Position numbers and translations under genes: made by a program
Assembly (NCBI GenBank): GCA_023428425.1
Contig: JAEYYP010000449.1
Location: forward strand, 1-11,671
Length of the DNA stretch: 11,671 nucleotides
Source: Pseudomonadota bacterium
GTDB taxonomy: Bacteria > Pseudomonadota > Alphaproteobacteria > Rhizobiales > Devosiaceae
Reading direction: 5' to 3'
In this document: positions 1 to 5,857 of the stretch, one piece after another
Position numbering within the stretch: the stretch's first letter is position 1
How the letters are laid out: the number at the start of each line of letters is the position of its first letter
Notes under the pieces: generated by a model
Seen by the model: the letters and a program-made list of their open reading frames with translations, nothing else
What the model was told of the DNA's origin: nothing
Database searches by the model: none

Positions 1-893
1 CCGAGGTTGAGGCCCTGCGCGCCGATCGGCGGGAAGGCGTGGGCCGCCTCGCCCGCCAGCACGACGCCGTCATGCCCGGCCTCATCGACGCTGAGGGTGG
101 AGAGCAGGAACATGTGCGCCGGGGTGAGCAGCTCGATGGCGCCGAACAGGTGCTGGGACTTTTCGCTAAAGACCTGCCGCAGCCCCTCCGCGCCGCGCGC
201 CTGCCCCGCCTTGAGCACCTGGCGGTCATCGATCCAGACCAGGTTGGCCTTTCGTCCGCCCGCCGGGACGAGCGTGAACGGGCCGCGCGGGTAGTGGAAT
301 TCCACCGACGCGCCGCCGAGGGGCCGGGTGAGCTCGAGGTCGCAAACGAGGGCCGCCTCGACGAAGCCGTTCTCGCGCGCGCGGAAGCCGGCGGAGGTCC
401 GCACCAGCGACTTCTTGCCGTCCGAGCCGACCAGCAGCGGGGCGACGAGGCTGCTGCCATCGCCGAGATCCACGCGCCAGCCCGCCGCAACGCGCTCGAT
501 GCCGGTGACCGCGCGTTCGATGGTGGCGAGGTTGGCGAGCCCGGCGCGCGCCGCCTCGAAGCTCTCGAGCAGCTTGACGTTCGGGAAGTTCCAGCCAAAG
601 GCGGGCAGGCCCACCTCCACGCTGTCGAACAACGTTTCAGGCGCCCGGATCAGCCGGCCGGTCGCATCGATGATCCGGATCTGGGTCAACGCATGGCCGA
701 TCTCGGCGGGATCACCGATCAACCCGGATGACTGCAGGCACTCGACCGTCGGCATCATCAGCGCCGAGGTGCGTCGGTCGGGTGGGCCCTTGGGCGCGAG
801 GTGTACGGTGTCGAGGCCGGCCTGCGCCACTGCTATCGCGGCGGCGATGCCGGCGAGGCCGCCGCCGACGCCGATGGCCTGCGGCGCCGTCAT
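1..893 (-). CDS. UbiH/UbiF-family FAD-dependent hydroxylase (partial, 3' end beyond window)
   Basis: A flavoprotein aromatic hydroxylase of the UbiH/UbiF/Coq6 group, which in this family adds hydroxyl groups to the ubiquinone ring using FAD, NAD(P)H and O2 at the inner membrane. About 297 residues are visible. The N-terminus holds the dinucleotide-binding loop GVGGGLAG (residues 8-15). The family motif DRRTSAL follows near residues 41-47. LLVGSDGKKS in the middle matches the conserved DG motif, and LAGEAAHAFPPIGAQGLN near the left edge matches the second FAD-binding motif (usually GDAAH..PP..GQG.N). The ATG at 893 overlaps the stop of the upstream DUF6691 gene as ATGA, so the two are probably translationally coupled. 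Which ring position it hydroxylates cannot be told from the sequence. The family is well supported; the exact substrate is inference. Confidence 0.88.
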   Translation of the reverse strand, partial: MTAPQAIGVGGGLAGIAAAIAVAQAGLDTVHLAPKGPPDRRTSALMMPTVECLQSSGLIGDPAEIGHALTQIRIIDATGRLIRAPETLFDSVEVGLPAFGWNFPNVKLLESFEAARAGLANLATIERAVTGIERVAAGWRVDLGDGSSLVAPLLVGSDGKKSLVRTSAGFRARENGFVEAALVCDLELTRPLGGASVEFHYPRGPFTLVPAGGRKANLVWIDDRQVLKAGQARGAEGLRQVFSEKSQHLFGAIELLTPAHMFLLSTLSVDEAGHDGVVLAGEAAHAFPPIGAQGLNL

Positions 894-1363
894 CGCGCCA
901 CCGCCCGCCGCCGATCACGGCCGCTGGGGATGATGAGCGCTCCGGCATATGAGCCGGCGAACAGCGCGAGGAGGTAGATCAGGAGGTCCGGCGGCCAGAA
1001 GGCGATGAGGGAGATCGCCGGGCCCGGGCAGATGCCCGACATGCCCCAGCCGATGCCAAACAGCACGGCGCCCGCCACCAGCGGCGTGTCGATGCGCTTG
1101 AACTCGGGCTCGTTGAAGGTGGCGTCGAACAGGGGAGCCTGCCGGGTACGACCGATGCGAACGGCCACAAACATCACGCCGATGGCGGCGACGATGACGA
1201 AGGCGAGGCTAGGGTCCCAGCCACCGGTCGGGATGGCGCCGAAATCGAGGAAGCGCAGGACCTTCAGCGGGTCCACCATCTGCGAGACGTAGAGCCCGGC
1301 GCCGAAGAGGAGGCCGCTGAGCGCAGCGGTTGCGAGGTAGGGCAGGCGCGTCGTCTGGCTCAT
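890..1363 (-). CDS. DUF6691 / YeeE-YedE-like half transporter (sulfur compound transport)
   Basis: A 157-residue integral membrane protein, the second half of a two-gene YeeE/YedE-type sulfur transporter (PmpB-like). Family members are thought to move thiosulfate or other reactive sulfur species across the inner membrane. The N-terminus GLLFGAGLYVSQMVDP (residues 17-32) and the motif GWGMSGICPGPA (105-116, with Cys112) are typical of the family; the cysteine is the presumed sulfur-handling residue. About four hydrophobic segments are visible (11-30, 53-70, 94-121, 125-145). The ATG at 1363 shares one base with the TGA of the upstream partner gene (TGATG), and a GGAG lies 7 bases ahead. A longer in-frame reading reaching 1627 exists but overlaps the partner gene and is Arg/His-rich, so I rejected it. 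The stop overlaps the hydroxylase start. The transported substrate is inferred. Confidence 0.88.
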   Translation of the reverse strand: MSQTTRLPYLATAALSGLLFGAGLYVSQMVDPLKVLRFLDFGAIPTGGWDPSLAFVIVAAIGVMFVAVRIGRTRQAPLFDATFNEPEFKRIDTPLVAGAVLFGIGWGMSGICPGPAISLIAFWPPDLLIYLLALFAGSYAGALIIPSGRDRRRAVAR

Positions 1364-1821
1364 CAGACCACTCCGGTAACGGCGACGGTGAGGATGGCGA
1401 CGGTGAAGAAGATGCCGACCGCCACGAAGCTCCGCAGCGACAGCCGCGCAATGCCGCACACGCCGTGTCCCGAGGTGCAGCCATTGCCGATCTTGGTGCC
1501 GAAGCCAGTCAGGAGGCCGGCAATCGCTATCCACAGGGGTGTCGAGATACCCCAGCTTGCCGGCGCACTCACCAGTTCTGCCCCGCGGCCACCGGTGCCG
1601 CCGACACCGAGGCCCGGGAAAAGCCACGCAGCGACAAGGGTGCCGAGCACGAGAGCAACGAGGAAGGCCAGGCGCCAGACGACGGTTCGCGCGGGCGGCA
1701 GCAACTGCCCGAAAATGCCGGAAATGCCGGCGATGCGGCCGTTGCCGAGCCAGAGCACCGCGGAGGCGAGGCCGATGAGCGCGCCGCCGAGAAGCGCGGG
1801 GACGGGAGAGAAGGAGTCCAT
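1363..1821 (-). CDS. YeeE/YedE-family half transporter (sulfur compound transport)
   Basis: A 152-residue membrane protein, first gene of the minus-strand set (PmpA-like). It carries the family signature GNGCTSGHGVCG at residues 112-123, with Cys115 and Cys122 as the expected sulfur-relay residues. Hydrophobic spans lie around 8-26, 28-41, 50-70, 96-112 and 131-151. Full-length YeeE proteins have about twice this length; in many Proteobacteria the function is divided between this protein and the DUF6691 protein encoded next, as here. These pairs often sit with BigR/SqrR-type persulfide-sensing repressors and sulfur dioxygenases, but none is in the window. The ATG at 1821 is the first sensible start; AGG lies about 8 bases upstream, a weak ribosome binding site. 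A candidate promoter and dyad lie just upstream (1840-1881). Family assignment is firm; the substrate (thiosulfate or similar) is inferred. Confidence 0.9.
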   Translation of the reverse strand: MDSFSPVPALLGGALIGLASAVLWLGNGRIAGISGIFGQLLPPARTVVWRLAFLVALVLGTLVAAWLFPGLGVGGTGGRGAELVSAPASWGISTPLWIAIAGLLTGFGTKIGNGCTSGHGVCGIARLSLRSFVAVGIFFTVAILTVAVTGVV

Positions 1822-1839
1822 GGAAGACCTGAGCGTTGA

Positions 1840-1860
1840 CGATTGAAAGTCATTCTATCG
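1840..1860. promoter_or_regulatory. Operator-like dyad over the -10 region of the yeeE promoter
   Basis: A 21-base sequence with 10-base half sites around one central base; 8 of the 10 positions pair (pattern CGAT-GAA-G / C-TTC-ATCG). It covers the candidate -10 box and the probable transcription start of the minus-strand sulfur transporter genes, where a repressor site would be expected. Family knowledge suggests an ArsR-type persulfide sensor (BigR/SqrR) as a possible binder, but no regulator gene is in the window and the match to a known operator consensus is not established. Confidence 0.35.
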
Positions 1861-1881
1861 CTCGGGACAAAGCGCAGCCAA
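1852..1881 (-). promoter_or_regulatory. Candidate sigma70-type promoter for the sulfur transporter genes
   Basis: Read on the minus strand, TTGGCT (1881-1876) and TAGAAT (1857-1852) are separated by 18 bases and resemble -35 and -10 boxes. They lie about 30 bases upstream of the ATG at 1821, leaving room for a short leader. The match is by eye and moderate (4/6 for the -35 and 5/6 for the -10). The -10 box lies within the dyad at 1840-1860. Confidence 0.4.
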
Positions 1882-1935
1882 GGGCGCGGACTGCGCGTTC
1901 ATGCCACACGGGCGCGCGGTGGCGAAAAAAAGCAC

Positions 1936-1968
1936 CGGGTGGAAGCGATTCTGCGCTCTTCCCACCCG
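1936..1968 (+). promoter_or_regulatory. Stable hairpin in the terC leader region
   Basis: CGGGTGGAAGCG (1936-1947) pairs with the stretch 1954-1968 apart from three bulged bases on the right arm (T1957, C1958 and C1963), around the loop ATTCTG. It lies about 57 bases before the terC start. TerC genes in many bacteria are preceded by the manganese-sensing yybP-ykoY RNA, but I cannot recognise its conserved core here, so I call this only a structured leader or terminator-like element. There is no T-run after it, which argues against an intrinsic terminator. Confidence 0.3.
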
Positions 1969-2024
1969 CTGGCTGCGGCCCTAAGTATGTCGCCACGCCA
2001 AATTGGGACGTTGAGGACGAGAAG

Positions 2025-2900
2025 ATGATGGAATTGCTGAGCGATCCAGCCGTGTGGGCGGCATTCGCAACGCTGACAGTGATGGAGGTGGTGCTCGGTA
2101 TCGACAACATCGTCTTCATCTCGGTGCTCGTCTCCCGCCTGCCGGCGGAGCAGGCGGACAAAGCGCGCAAGCTCGGGCTCGCGCTGGCGCTGATCTTCCG
2201 AATCCTGCTCCTGCTGGTCATCAGCTGGATCATTGGTCTCAACCAGGTGGTGTTCGAGCTGTTCGGCCACGGTTACTCGTGGAAGGACCTGATCCTCATC
2301 GCCGGCGGCCTGTTCCTCATCTACAAGGCTACGCACGAGATGCACGCCGAGATCGAGGAACCGCACGAGCCCGGCCTTAAGGAAGCGGCGGGCCAGGCCT
2401 TCTCGGCCATCATCGCCCAGATCATTGTCATCGACCTGGTGTTCTCCATCGACTCGATCATCACAGCCGTTGGCATGGCCGAGCATGTGGAAGTGATGAT
2501 CGCCGCGGTCATTGTCGCGGTGGGCATCATGTTCATCGCCTCGGGTCCGGTGGCTGCCTTCGTGGCCAAGCACCCGACGACCAAGATGCTGGCGCTCGCC
2601 TTCCTGCTGCTGATCGGCGTGTCGCTGGTGGCCGATGGCGCCGGCTTCCATATCGAAAAGGGCTACATCTACGCCGCCATGGGCTTCTCGGTGCTGGTGG
2701 AGGCCGTGAACATTCTCTCCAAGCAGCGTCGCCTCGCCCGGGCTGCTGCCGCCGGCCACCCGGTTTCTGCGACGAAGCGCGAAGCGGCCGCGATGGTGCC
2801 GGACAATGCTGCCGCCGCCGCTATCTCGTCGAAACCCAAGCGGCGATCCACCCCCGCCGCCAAGGCCCAGTCGCGTCCGAAGTCAGCGCCGAGGAAGTGA
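2025..2900 (+). CDS. TerC-family integral membrane protein
   Basis: A 291-residue TerC/YgdQ-family membrane protein. Members are linked to metal ion (manganese, tellurite) export or to metal loading of exported proteins. The two family motifs with acidic residues inside membrane spans are EVVLGIDN (residues 21-28) and DLVFSIDS (137-144). About seven hydrophobic segments run from residue 8 to about 230. The last 60 residues form a tail rich in Ala, Lys, Arg, Pro and Ser, probably disordered and cytoplasmic; it does not resemble the CBS/CorC_HlyC domains fused to larger TerC proteins. I chose the ATG at 2025 because GAGG lies 8 bases before it and residues coded upstream in the same frame are not membrane-like. 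The next gene starts one base after the stop (TGAGATG), so they are probably cotranscribed. The exact transported ion is unknown. Confidence 0.9.
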   Translation: MMELLSDPAVWAAFATLTVMEVVLGIDNIVFISVLVSRLPAEQADKARKLGLALALIFRILLLLVISWIIGLNQVVFELFGHGYSWKDLILIAGGLFLIYKATHEMHAEIEEPHEPGLKEAAGQAFSAIIAQIIVIDLVFSIDSIITAVGMAEHVEVMIAAVIVAVGIMFIASGPVAAFVAKHPTTKMLALAFLLLIGVSLVADGAGFHIEKGYIYAAMGFSVLVEAVNILSKQRRLARAAAAGHPVSATKREAAAMVPDNAAAAAISSKPKRRSTPAAKAQSRPKSAPRK

Positions 2901-2901
2901 G

Positions 2902-3873
2902 ATGAGCCGCGCTTTCGTCATCCGTGAGACCGGTGGTCCCGAGCAGATGCGCCTCGAGGAACTCGAGGTCGCCGCCCCGGGGCCCGGCCAGCTCAAGATA
3001 CGCAACCGCGCCATCGGGCTGAACTTCATCGACGTCTACCAGCGCACCGGCCTCTATCCGACTCCGCTGCCGTTCGTCGGCGGCAACGAGGGCGCCGGCG
3101 AGGTGCTTTCGGTTGGCGCGGGCGTGACCGACTTCGCGCCCGGCGATCGCGTCGCCTACCAGGGACCGGTGGGTGCCTATGCCGACGAGCGCCTGCTGCC
3201 GGCCGAGAAGGCGGTGCCCGTACCCAAGGGCATCTCCGACGAGGTCGCCGCCGCCGCCCTGCTGAAGGGCACGACGGCATTCTACCTGCTGCACTGGACG
3301 CATGAGCTGAAGGCGGGCGAGACGGTGCTGATCCACGCTGCGGCGGGCGGCACCGGGCAGATTCTCGTCCAGTGGGCCAAGGCGATCGGTGCGACGGTCA
3401 TTGCCACGGCCGGTTCGGAAGCCAAGTGCGAACTGGTCCGCACCCTCGGTGCGGATCTCGTCGTCGACTACAAGACCCACGACTTCGTCACCCACGTGAA
3501 GGAATTCACGGCCGGTCGCGGCGTGGATGTGGTCTATGACGGTGTGGGCAAGGCGACCTTCGAGCCTTCGCTCGACTGCCTCCGGCCGCGCGGGCTGATG
3601 GTCAGCTTCGGCAATGCCTCCGGCCCCGTGTCGCTGCCGCGCCTCGGCATTCTCGCGGAGAAGGGCAGCCTCTACGTCACCCGGCCGACTGGAGCCTCCT
3701 ACTTCCGTACGCCCGACGACCTGCGGACCGCAGCGGCTGGGCTGTTCGGAATGATCGAGGCCGGCAAGATCGCGATCTCCATCGACCAGAAGCGGCCCCT
3801 GGCCGAGGCGGTCGAGGCGCATGTGGCGCTCGAGGCACGGGAGACGACAGGATCGACGGTGCTGATTCCGTAG
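2902..3873 (+). CDS. NADPH:quinone oxidoreductase (zeta-crystallin type, zinc-independent MDR)
   Basis: A 323-residue cytosolic medium-chain dehydrogenase/reductase of the quinone oxidoreductase (QOR) type, which reduces quinones with NADPH. The N-terminal GroES-like part contains NFIDVYQRTGLYP (residues 41-53) and the GNEGAGEV segment (61-68). The Rossmann part has the cofactor loop AAAGGTGQ (146-153; usually AAAGGVGQ) and the GADLVVDY strand (183-190). The zinc-binding cysteines and histidines of alcohol dehydrogenases are missing, as expected. Length is full for the family (about 325). The start ATG follows the terC stop after one base, and GAGG lies a suitable distance upstream inside terC. 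Its stop is only two bases from the direct repeat at 3876, meaning that before island insertion it probably abutted the tRNA-Ser 3' end. The physiological quinone is unknown. Confidence 0.92.
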   Translation: MSRAFVIRETGGPEQMRLEELEVAAPGPGQLKIRNRAIGLNFIDVYQRTGLYPTPLPFVGGNEGAGEVLSVGAGVTDFAPGDRVAYQGPVGAYADERLLPAEKAVPVPKGISDEVAAAALLKGTTAFYLLHWTHELKAGETVLIHAAAGGTGQILVQWAKAIGATVIATAGSEAKCELVRTLGADLVVDYKTHDFVTHVKEFTAGRGVDVVYDGVGKATFEPSLDCLRPRGLMVSFGNASGPVSLPRLGILAEKGSLYVTRPTGASYFRTPDDLRTAAAGLFGMIEAGKIAISIDQKRPLAEAVEAHVALEARETTGSTVLIP

Positions 3874-3875
3874 GG

Positions 3876-3896
3876 TGGCGGGTAGGGAGGGATTCG
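3876..3896. repeat. Distal attachment-site copy (duplicate of the tRNA-Ser 3' end)
   Basis: This 21-base stretch is identical to 5087-5107, the last 21 bases of the tRNA-Ser gene (CCA end, discriminator, 3' acceptor strand, and T-arm up to part of the T loop). Identity stops abruptly on both sides. Such a duplicated tRNA 3' end is the footprint of tyrosine-recombinase integration. The two copies bound a 1211-bp unit that includes a broken integrase next to the tRNA, which is the expected geometry. Confidence 0.85.
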
Positions 3897-3943
3897 GGTA
3901 TTGTTGGGCTTGCCTGCAACACTGGTATCCTCATCCTACCCCA

Positions 3944-4762
3944 ATGCCCTCCATCAGATCAGCACTATTCAGTCTTCAGCGAACCCCATTGCACCCTGTG
4001 CTTTCAATGGTGGGCTCTGTCGCTTTGACAGTGAGACGGCGCGCATTGAATGTCACGTATCGAGATCGGGATGGTGATTGGGTCTGCCGACAGCCGGGGG
4101 CCACCTTTTACGGGAGAGAGTATAGCGCGCCACTGCTAGCTGAGATTACGAGTGAATTGCAGGATTTATGGTGTTTTGCCTTCCCCATTCAGAGTGGTGA
4201 CATCATCGTTGACGTGGGTGCTGGTGTTGGGGATGACGCCTTGGTTCTTTCAGGAATGGTTGGTCCGTCAGGACGCGTCATAGCTATCGAGGCACATCCT
4301 GCTACTTATCGATGCCTTGTAAAGACGGTAAAGGCGAACCGGCTCACCAATGTCACTCCGATCCAGGCCGCGGTGAGTGACACAAACGGCGTCCTCCAAA
4401 TCGAGGACAGCGACGCACATGTTGCGAACAGAGTTCTGGATGCCGGTGCAATAGAGGTGCGCGCTCTAACCTTGGATTGTTTGCTTGAGGAAGTCGGCGC
4501 TGAGCGGCCCAACCTAGTGAAGATGAATATCGAAGGCGCGGAGGCCGCTGCATTGAGAGGGGCGCCCGTCACACTGCGGCGCCGGGTGAAGTGGGTCATA
4601 TCGTGCCACGACTTCATGGCGCATCTACCGGGCTACGAAGCGTCTGCGACCCGCGCGGAAGTTGTCAACTCTCTGGCCGCCGCCGGCTACGCGATCTCAC
4701 CTGCGCGCGAGGACAGTCGGGCTTGGGTTCCAGGCTACGTCTATGCGACGCCAGCCGAGTGA
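3944..4762 (+). CDS. FkbM-family SAM-dependent methyltransferase (island cargo)
   Basis: A class I methyltransferase of the FkbM family, which typically O-methylates sugars or other small-molecule or glycan groups using S-adenosylmethionine; the acceptor is unknown. From the ATG at 3944 it has 272 residues. The SAM-binding loop IIVDVGAGVGDDAL is at 87-100, the acidic residue of motif II at Glu116 (VIAIEAHP), and the family motif NLVKMNIEGAE at 190-200. ISCHDF (219-224) and the C-terminal GYVYA complete the fold. No clear ribosome binding site precedes 3944; the frame is open upstream to a GTG at 3875 beside the duplicated tRNA end, and ATG 4007 is an alternative. Codon use differs from the neighbours (TTA, ATA and AGA codons; lower G+C), consistent with transfer. 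It stands alone, without glycosyltransferase neighbours. Confidence 0.85.
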   Translation: MPSIRSALFSLQRTPLHPVLSMVGSVALTVRRRALNVTYRDRDGDWVCRQPGATFYGREYSAPLLAEITSELQDLWCFAFPIQSGDIIVDVGAGVGDDALVLSGMVGPSGRVIAIEAHPATYRCLVKTVKANRLTNVTPIQAAVSDTNGVLQIEDSDAHVANRVLDAGAIEVRALTLDCLLEEVGAERPNLVKMNIEGAEAAALRGAPVTLRRRVKWVISCHDFMAHLPGYEASATRAEVVNSLAAAGYAISPAREDSRAWVPGYVYATPAE

Positions 4763-4831
4763 TCGCCAACTTCCTGGGTTTCGAGTAACGCTAGCATGAC
4801 GAGCCGCTTAATGTCGCTCTCACCAATGCCC

Positions 4832-4975
4832 TCACTGCGTTTCTTGGGGGAGTGGGAGAATCTTCTGCCAATTGCGGCGACGCCGATCGAGCTCGGCAAA
4901 TTCCTTTGGAACGCGACGCACCAGGTACCAGATGCCGTCACGATCATGGGGCTGTGCGGCGCTCATCGGTGGCAT
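4832..4975 (-). pseudogene. Remnant of a tyrosine-type site-specific integrase (N-terminal fragment)
   Basis: A 47-codon reading frame on the minus strand starts MPPMSAAQPHDRDG and continues IWYLVRRVPKEFAELDRR. The W-Y-x-x-R-R-V-P-x-x-(F/Y)-A-x-L-D-R-R pattern is what I know from the N-terminal arm of alphaproteobacterial tRNA-targeting integrases (DUF6538-like). After about 36 residues the similarity stops, and a TGA follows at 4832; no SAM-like or catalytic domain (R-H-R-Y) is present. It starts 111 bases from the tRNA-Ser 3' end, the usual place for the integrase of a tRNA-borne island. A 68-residue frame covering 4741-4947 overlaps it in another phase and may contain scrambled remains. 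I infer that deletion and frameshift destroyed the gene. The call rests on motif recall, not on a database search. Confidence 0.6.
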
Positions 4976-5059
4976 TCGCGCCGACTTGTCACCCAATTTG
5001 TTACGCGCTGTATGGCGTGTGCGTCGCCGATGAAGTCAAGATGCCCGCAAATGTCGAGG

Positions 5060-5078
5060 AAAACCGGGCATGTCGCCC
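5060..5078 (-). terminator. Weak terminator-like hairpin downstream of tRNA-Ser
   Basis: On the minus strand, GGGC-GACAT-GCCC is followed by GG and then TTTT, starting 9 bases after the tRNA 3' end. The stem is only four pairs, so this is tentative. It overlaps a wider inverted repeat, ATGCCCG (5041-5047) with CGGGCAT (5065-5071). Both lie inside the island, between tRNA and integrase stub. Confidence 0.25.
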
Positions 5079-5086
5079 TGAAAAGT

Positions 5087-5107
5087 TGGCGGGTAGGGAG
5101 GGATTCG
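5087..5107. repeat. tRNA-proximal attachment-site copy
   Basis: The 3' terminal 21 bases of the tRNA-Ser gene, exactly matched by 3876-3896 in the same orientation. Because the tRNA is intact at this end, the island carried a segment restoring it, as is usual for tRNA-integrated elements. The spacing between copies is 1211 bp. Confidence 0.85.
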
Positions 5108-5176
5108 AACCCCCGGAACGCTTGCACGTTCGCCGGTTTTCAAGACCGGAGCAATCAACCGCTCTGCCACCTACCC
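5087..5176 (-). tRNA. tRNA-Ser (anticodon UGA)
   Basis: A 90-base tRNA gene with encoded CCA. The acceptor stem GGGTAGG pairs with CCTACCC, followed by discriminator G and CCA. The anticodon arm has stem bases CCGG/CCGG closing the loop region, and the loop CTTGAAA gives anticodon TGA. The long variable arm, CGAACG-TGCAAG-CGTTC, is the class II feature of serine tRNAs. The T-arm carries GGTTCGAATCC. It reads UCA and probably UCG codons. It starts 18 bases after the stop of the DHFR-fold gene on the same strand, so it may share its transcript. The last 21 bases (5087-5107) are repeated at 3876-3896, marking this gene as an integration site. Confidence 0.96.
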
Positions 5177-5194
5177 GTGCGCTGGCTTTAGCTT

Positions 5195-5767
5195 CTAGGC
5201 CGGCGCCTGTCCAGATTTGACGGTGCGGACCCATTGGGTCTGGATGACGCCGCGGTCGATCGTTTCCATGTCGCGGGCCTCGAGCCCGGCACCCGGAAGG
5301 ACCAGTCTCGGGTGGCCTTTGGTGAAGCATTGCGTGCCATCGGGGATGCGTAGGCCACGAACTTCTGCCAGCACGAAGCGATCGTAGAGGGGCAGGAACA
5401 GGTCGAAGGCTCCGGTGCCGCCGGTGATGGCGATGGTGCCCCCGGTGATGCCCAGCCGGGTGGCGACATCGCCGATGGCGACCCCCGACGGGTTCCAGTA
5501 ATGCGCCAGCGGATCGGCCGGGTCGGAAGCGAGGGCCTCGACGGAACGCGTCAGGACGAGGCGACGGCGACCGGGGTTGGGATGGCGGCTGTGGCCGAGA
5601 CGGCCGAGCACGACGAGCGCCGCGCGGTCGAGCGCGGCCTGGAACAGGCGCCAGTCGGCATCGTTGCGGAGTTCCGGCGGCATGGCACCGGTGGAGTCGG
5701 CGATCATGCCGTCGTCCGAGACGATGGCATGGCCTTCGATGAGAATGGATGTGCCGGGAATGGTCAT
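5195..5767 (-). CDS. Dihydrofolate reductase-fold protein (RibD C-terminal-like)
   Basis: A 190-residue protein with the layout of the DHFR/RibD-C superfamily, NAD(P)H-dependent reductases of folate-like or pteridine-like substrates. The first strand and loop read ILIEGHAIVSDDGMIAD (residues 8-24). ALVVLGRLGH follows (50-59) with RRRLVLTRSV (67-76). The glycine-rich cofactor loop is TIAITGGTGAFDLFLP (111-126). It is not a classical FolA, so its substrate is unknown. I annotate the ATG at 5767, where family similarity starts, but a GTG at 5836 is in frame, adds 23 mostly basic residues and has AGGGAGGAG just upstream, so a longer form is possible. It is divergent from pxpB and followed after 18 bases by tRNA-Ser on the same strand. 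Confidence 0.72.
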   Translation of the reverse strand: MTIPGTSILIEGHAIVSDDGMIADSTGAMPPELRNDADWRLFQAALDRAALVVLGRLGHSRHPNPGRRRLVLTRSVEALASDPADPLAHYWNPSGVAIGDVATRLGITGGTIAITGGTGAFDLFLPLYDRFVLAEVRGLRIPDGTQCFTKGHPRLVLPGAGLEARDMETIDRGVIQTQWVRTVKSGQAPA

Positions 5768-5857
5768 GGCGATGGAGTATCGCCGCGACGGGACCCGGGG
5801 AAGACGTTTTTTGCGCCTGATCTTCGTGCTAGGCACCGTCTCCTCCCTGGAGTGACG

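Noticed and set aside
39..933. Long plus-strand open frames of 201-230 codons
   Set aside because: They lie antisense to the UbiH/UbiF-type gene, are Arg/Ala/Pro-rich and have no recognisable motifs, while the minus strand shows clear flavoprotein motifs.
1836..2024. Extending TerC upstream to 1836
   Set aside because: The extra residues are basic and unlike TerC N-termini, and the ATG at 2025 has a proper ribosome binding site.
4741..4947. A 68-codon minus-strand frame in the island
   Set aside because: It overlaps the integrase stub in a different phase and resembles no known protein; I treat it as decayed integrase-region sequence rather than a gene.
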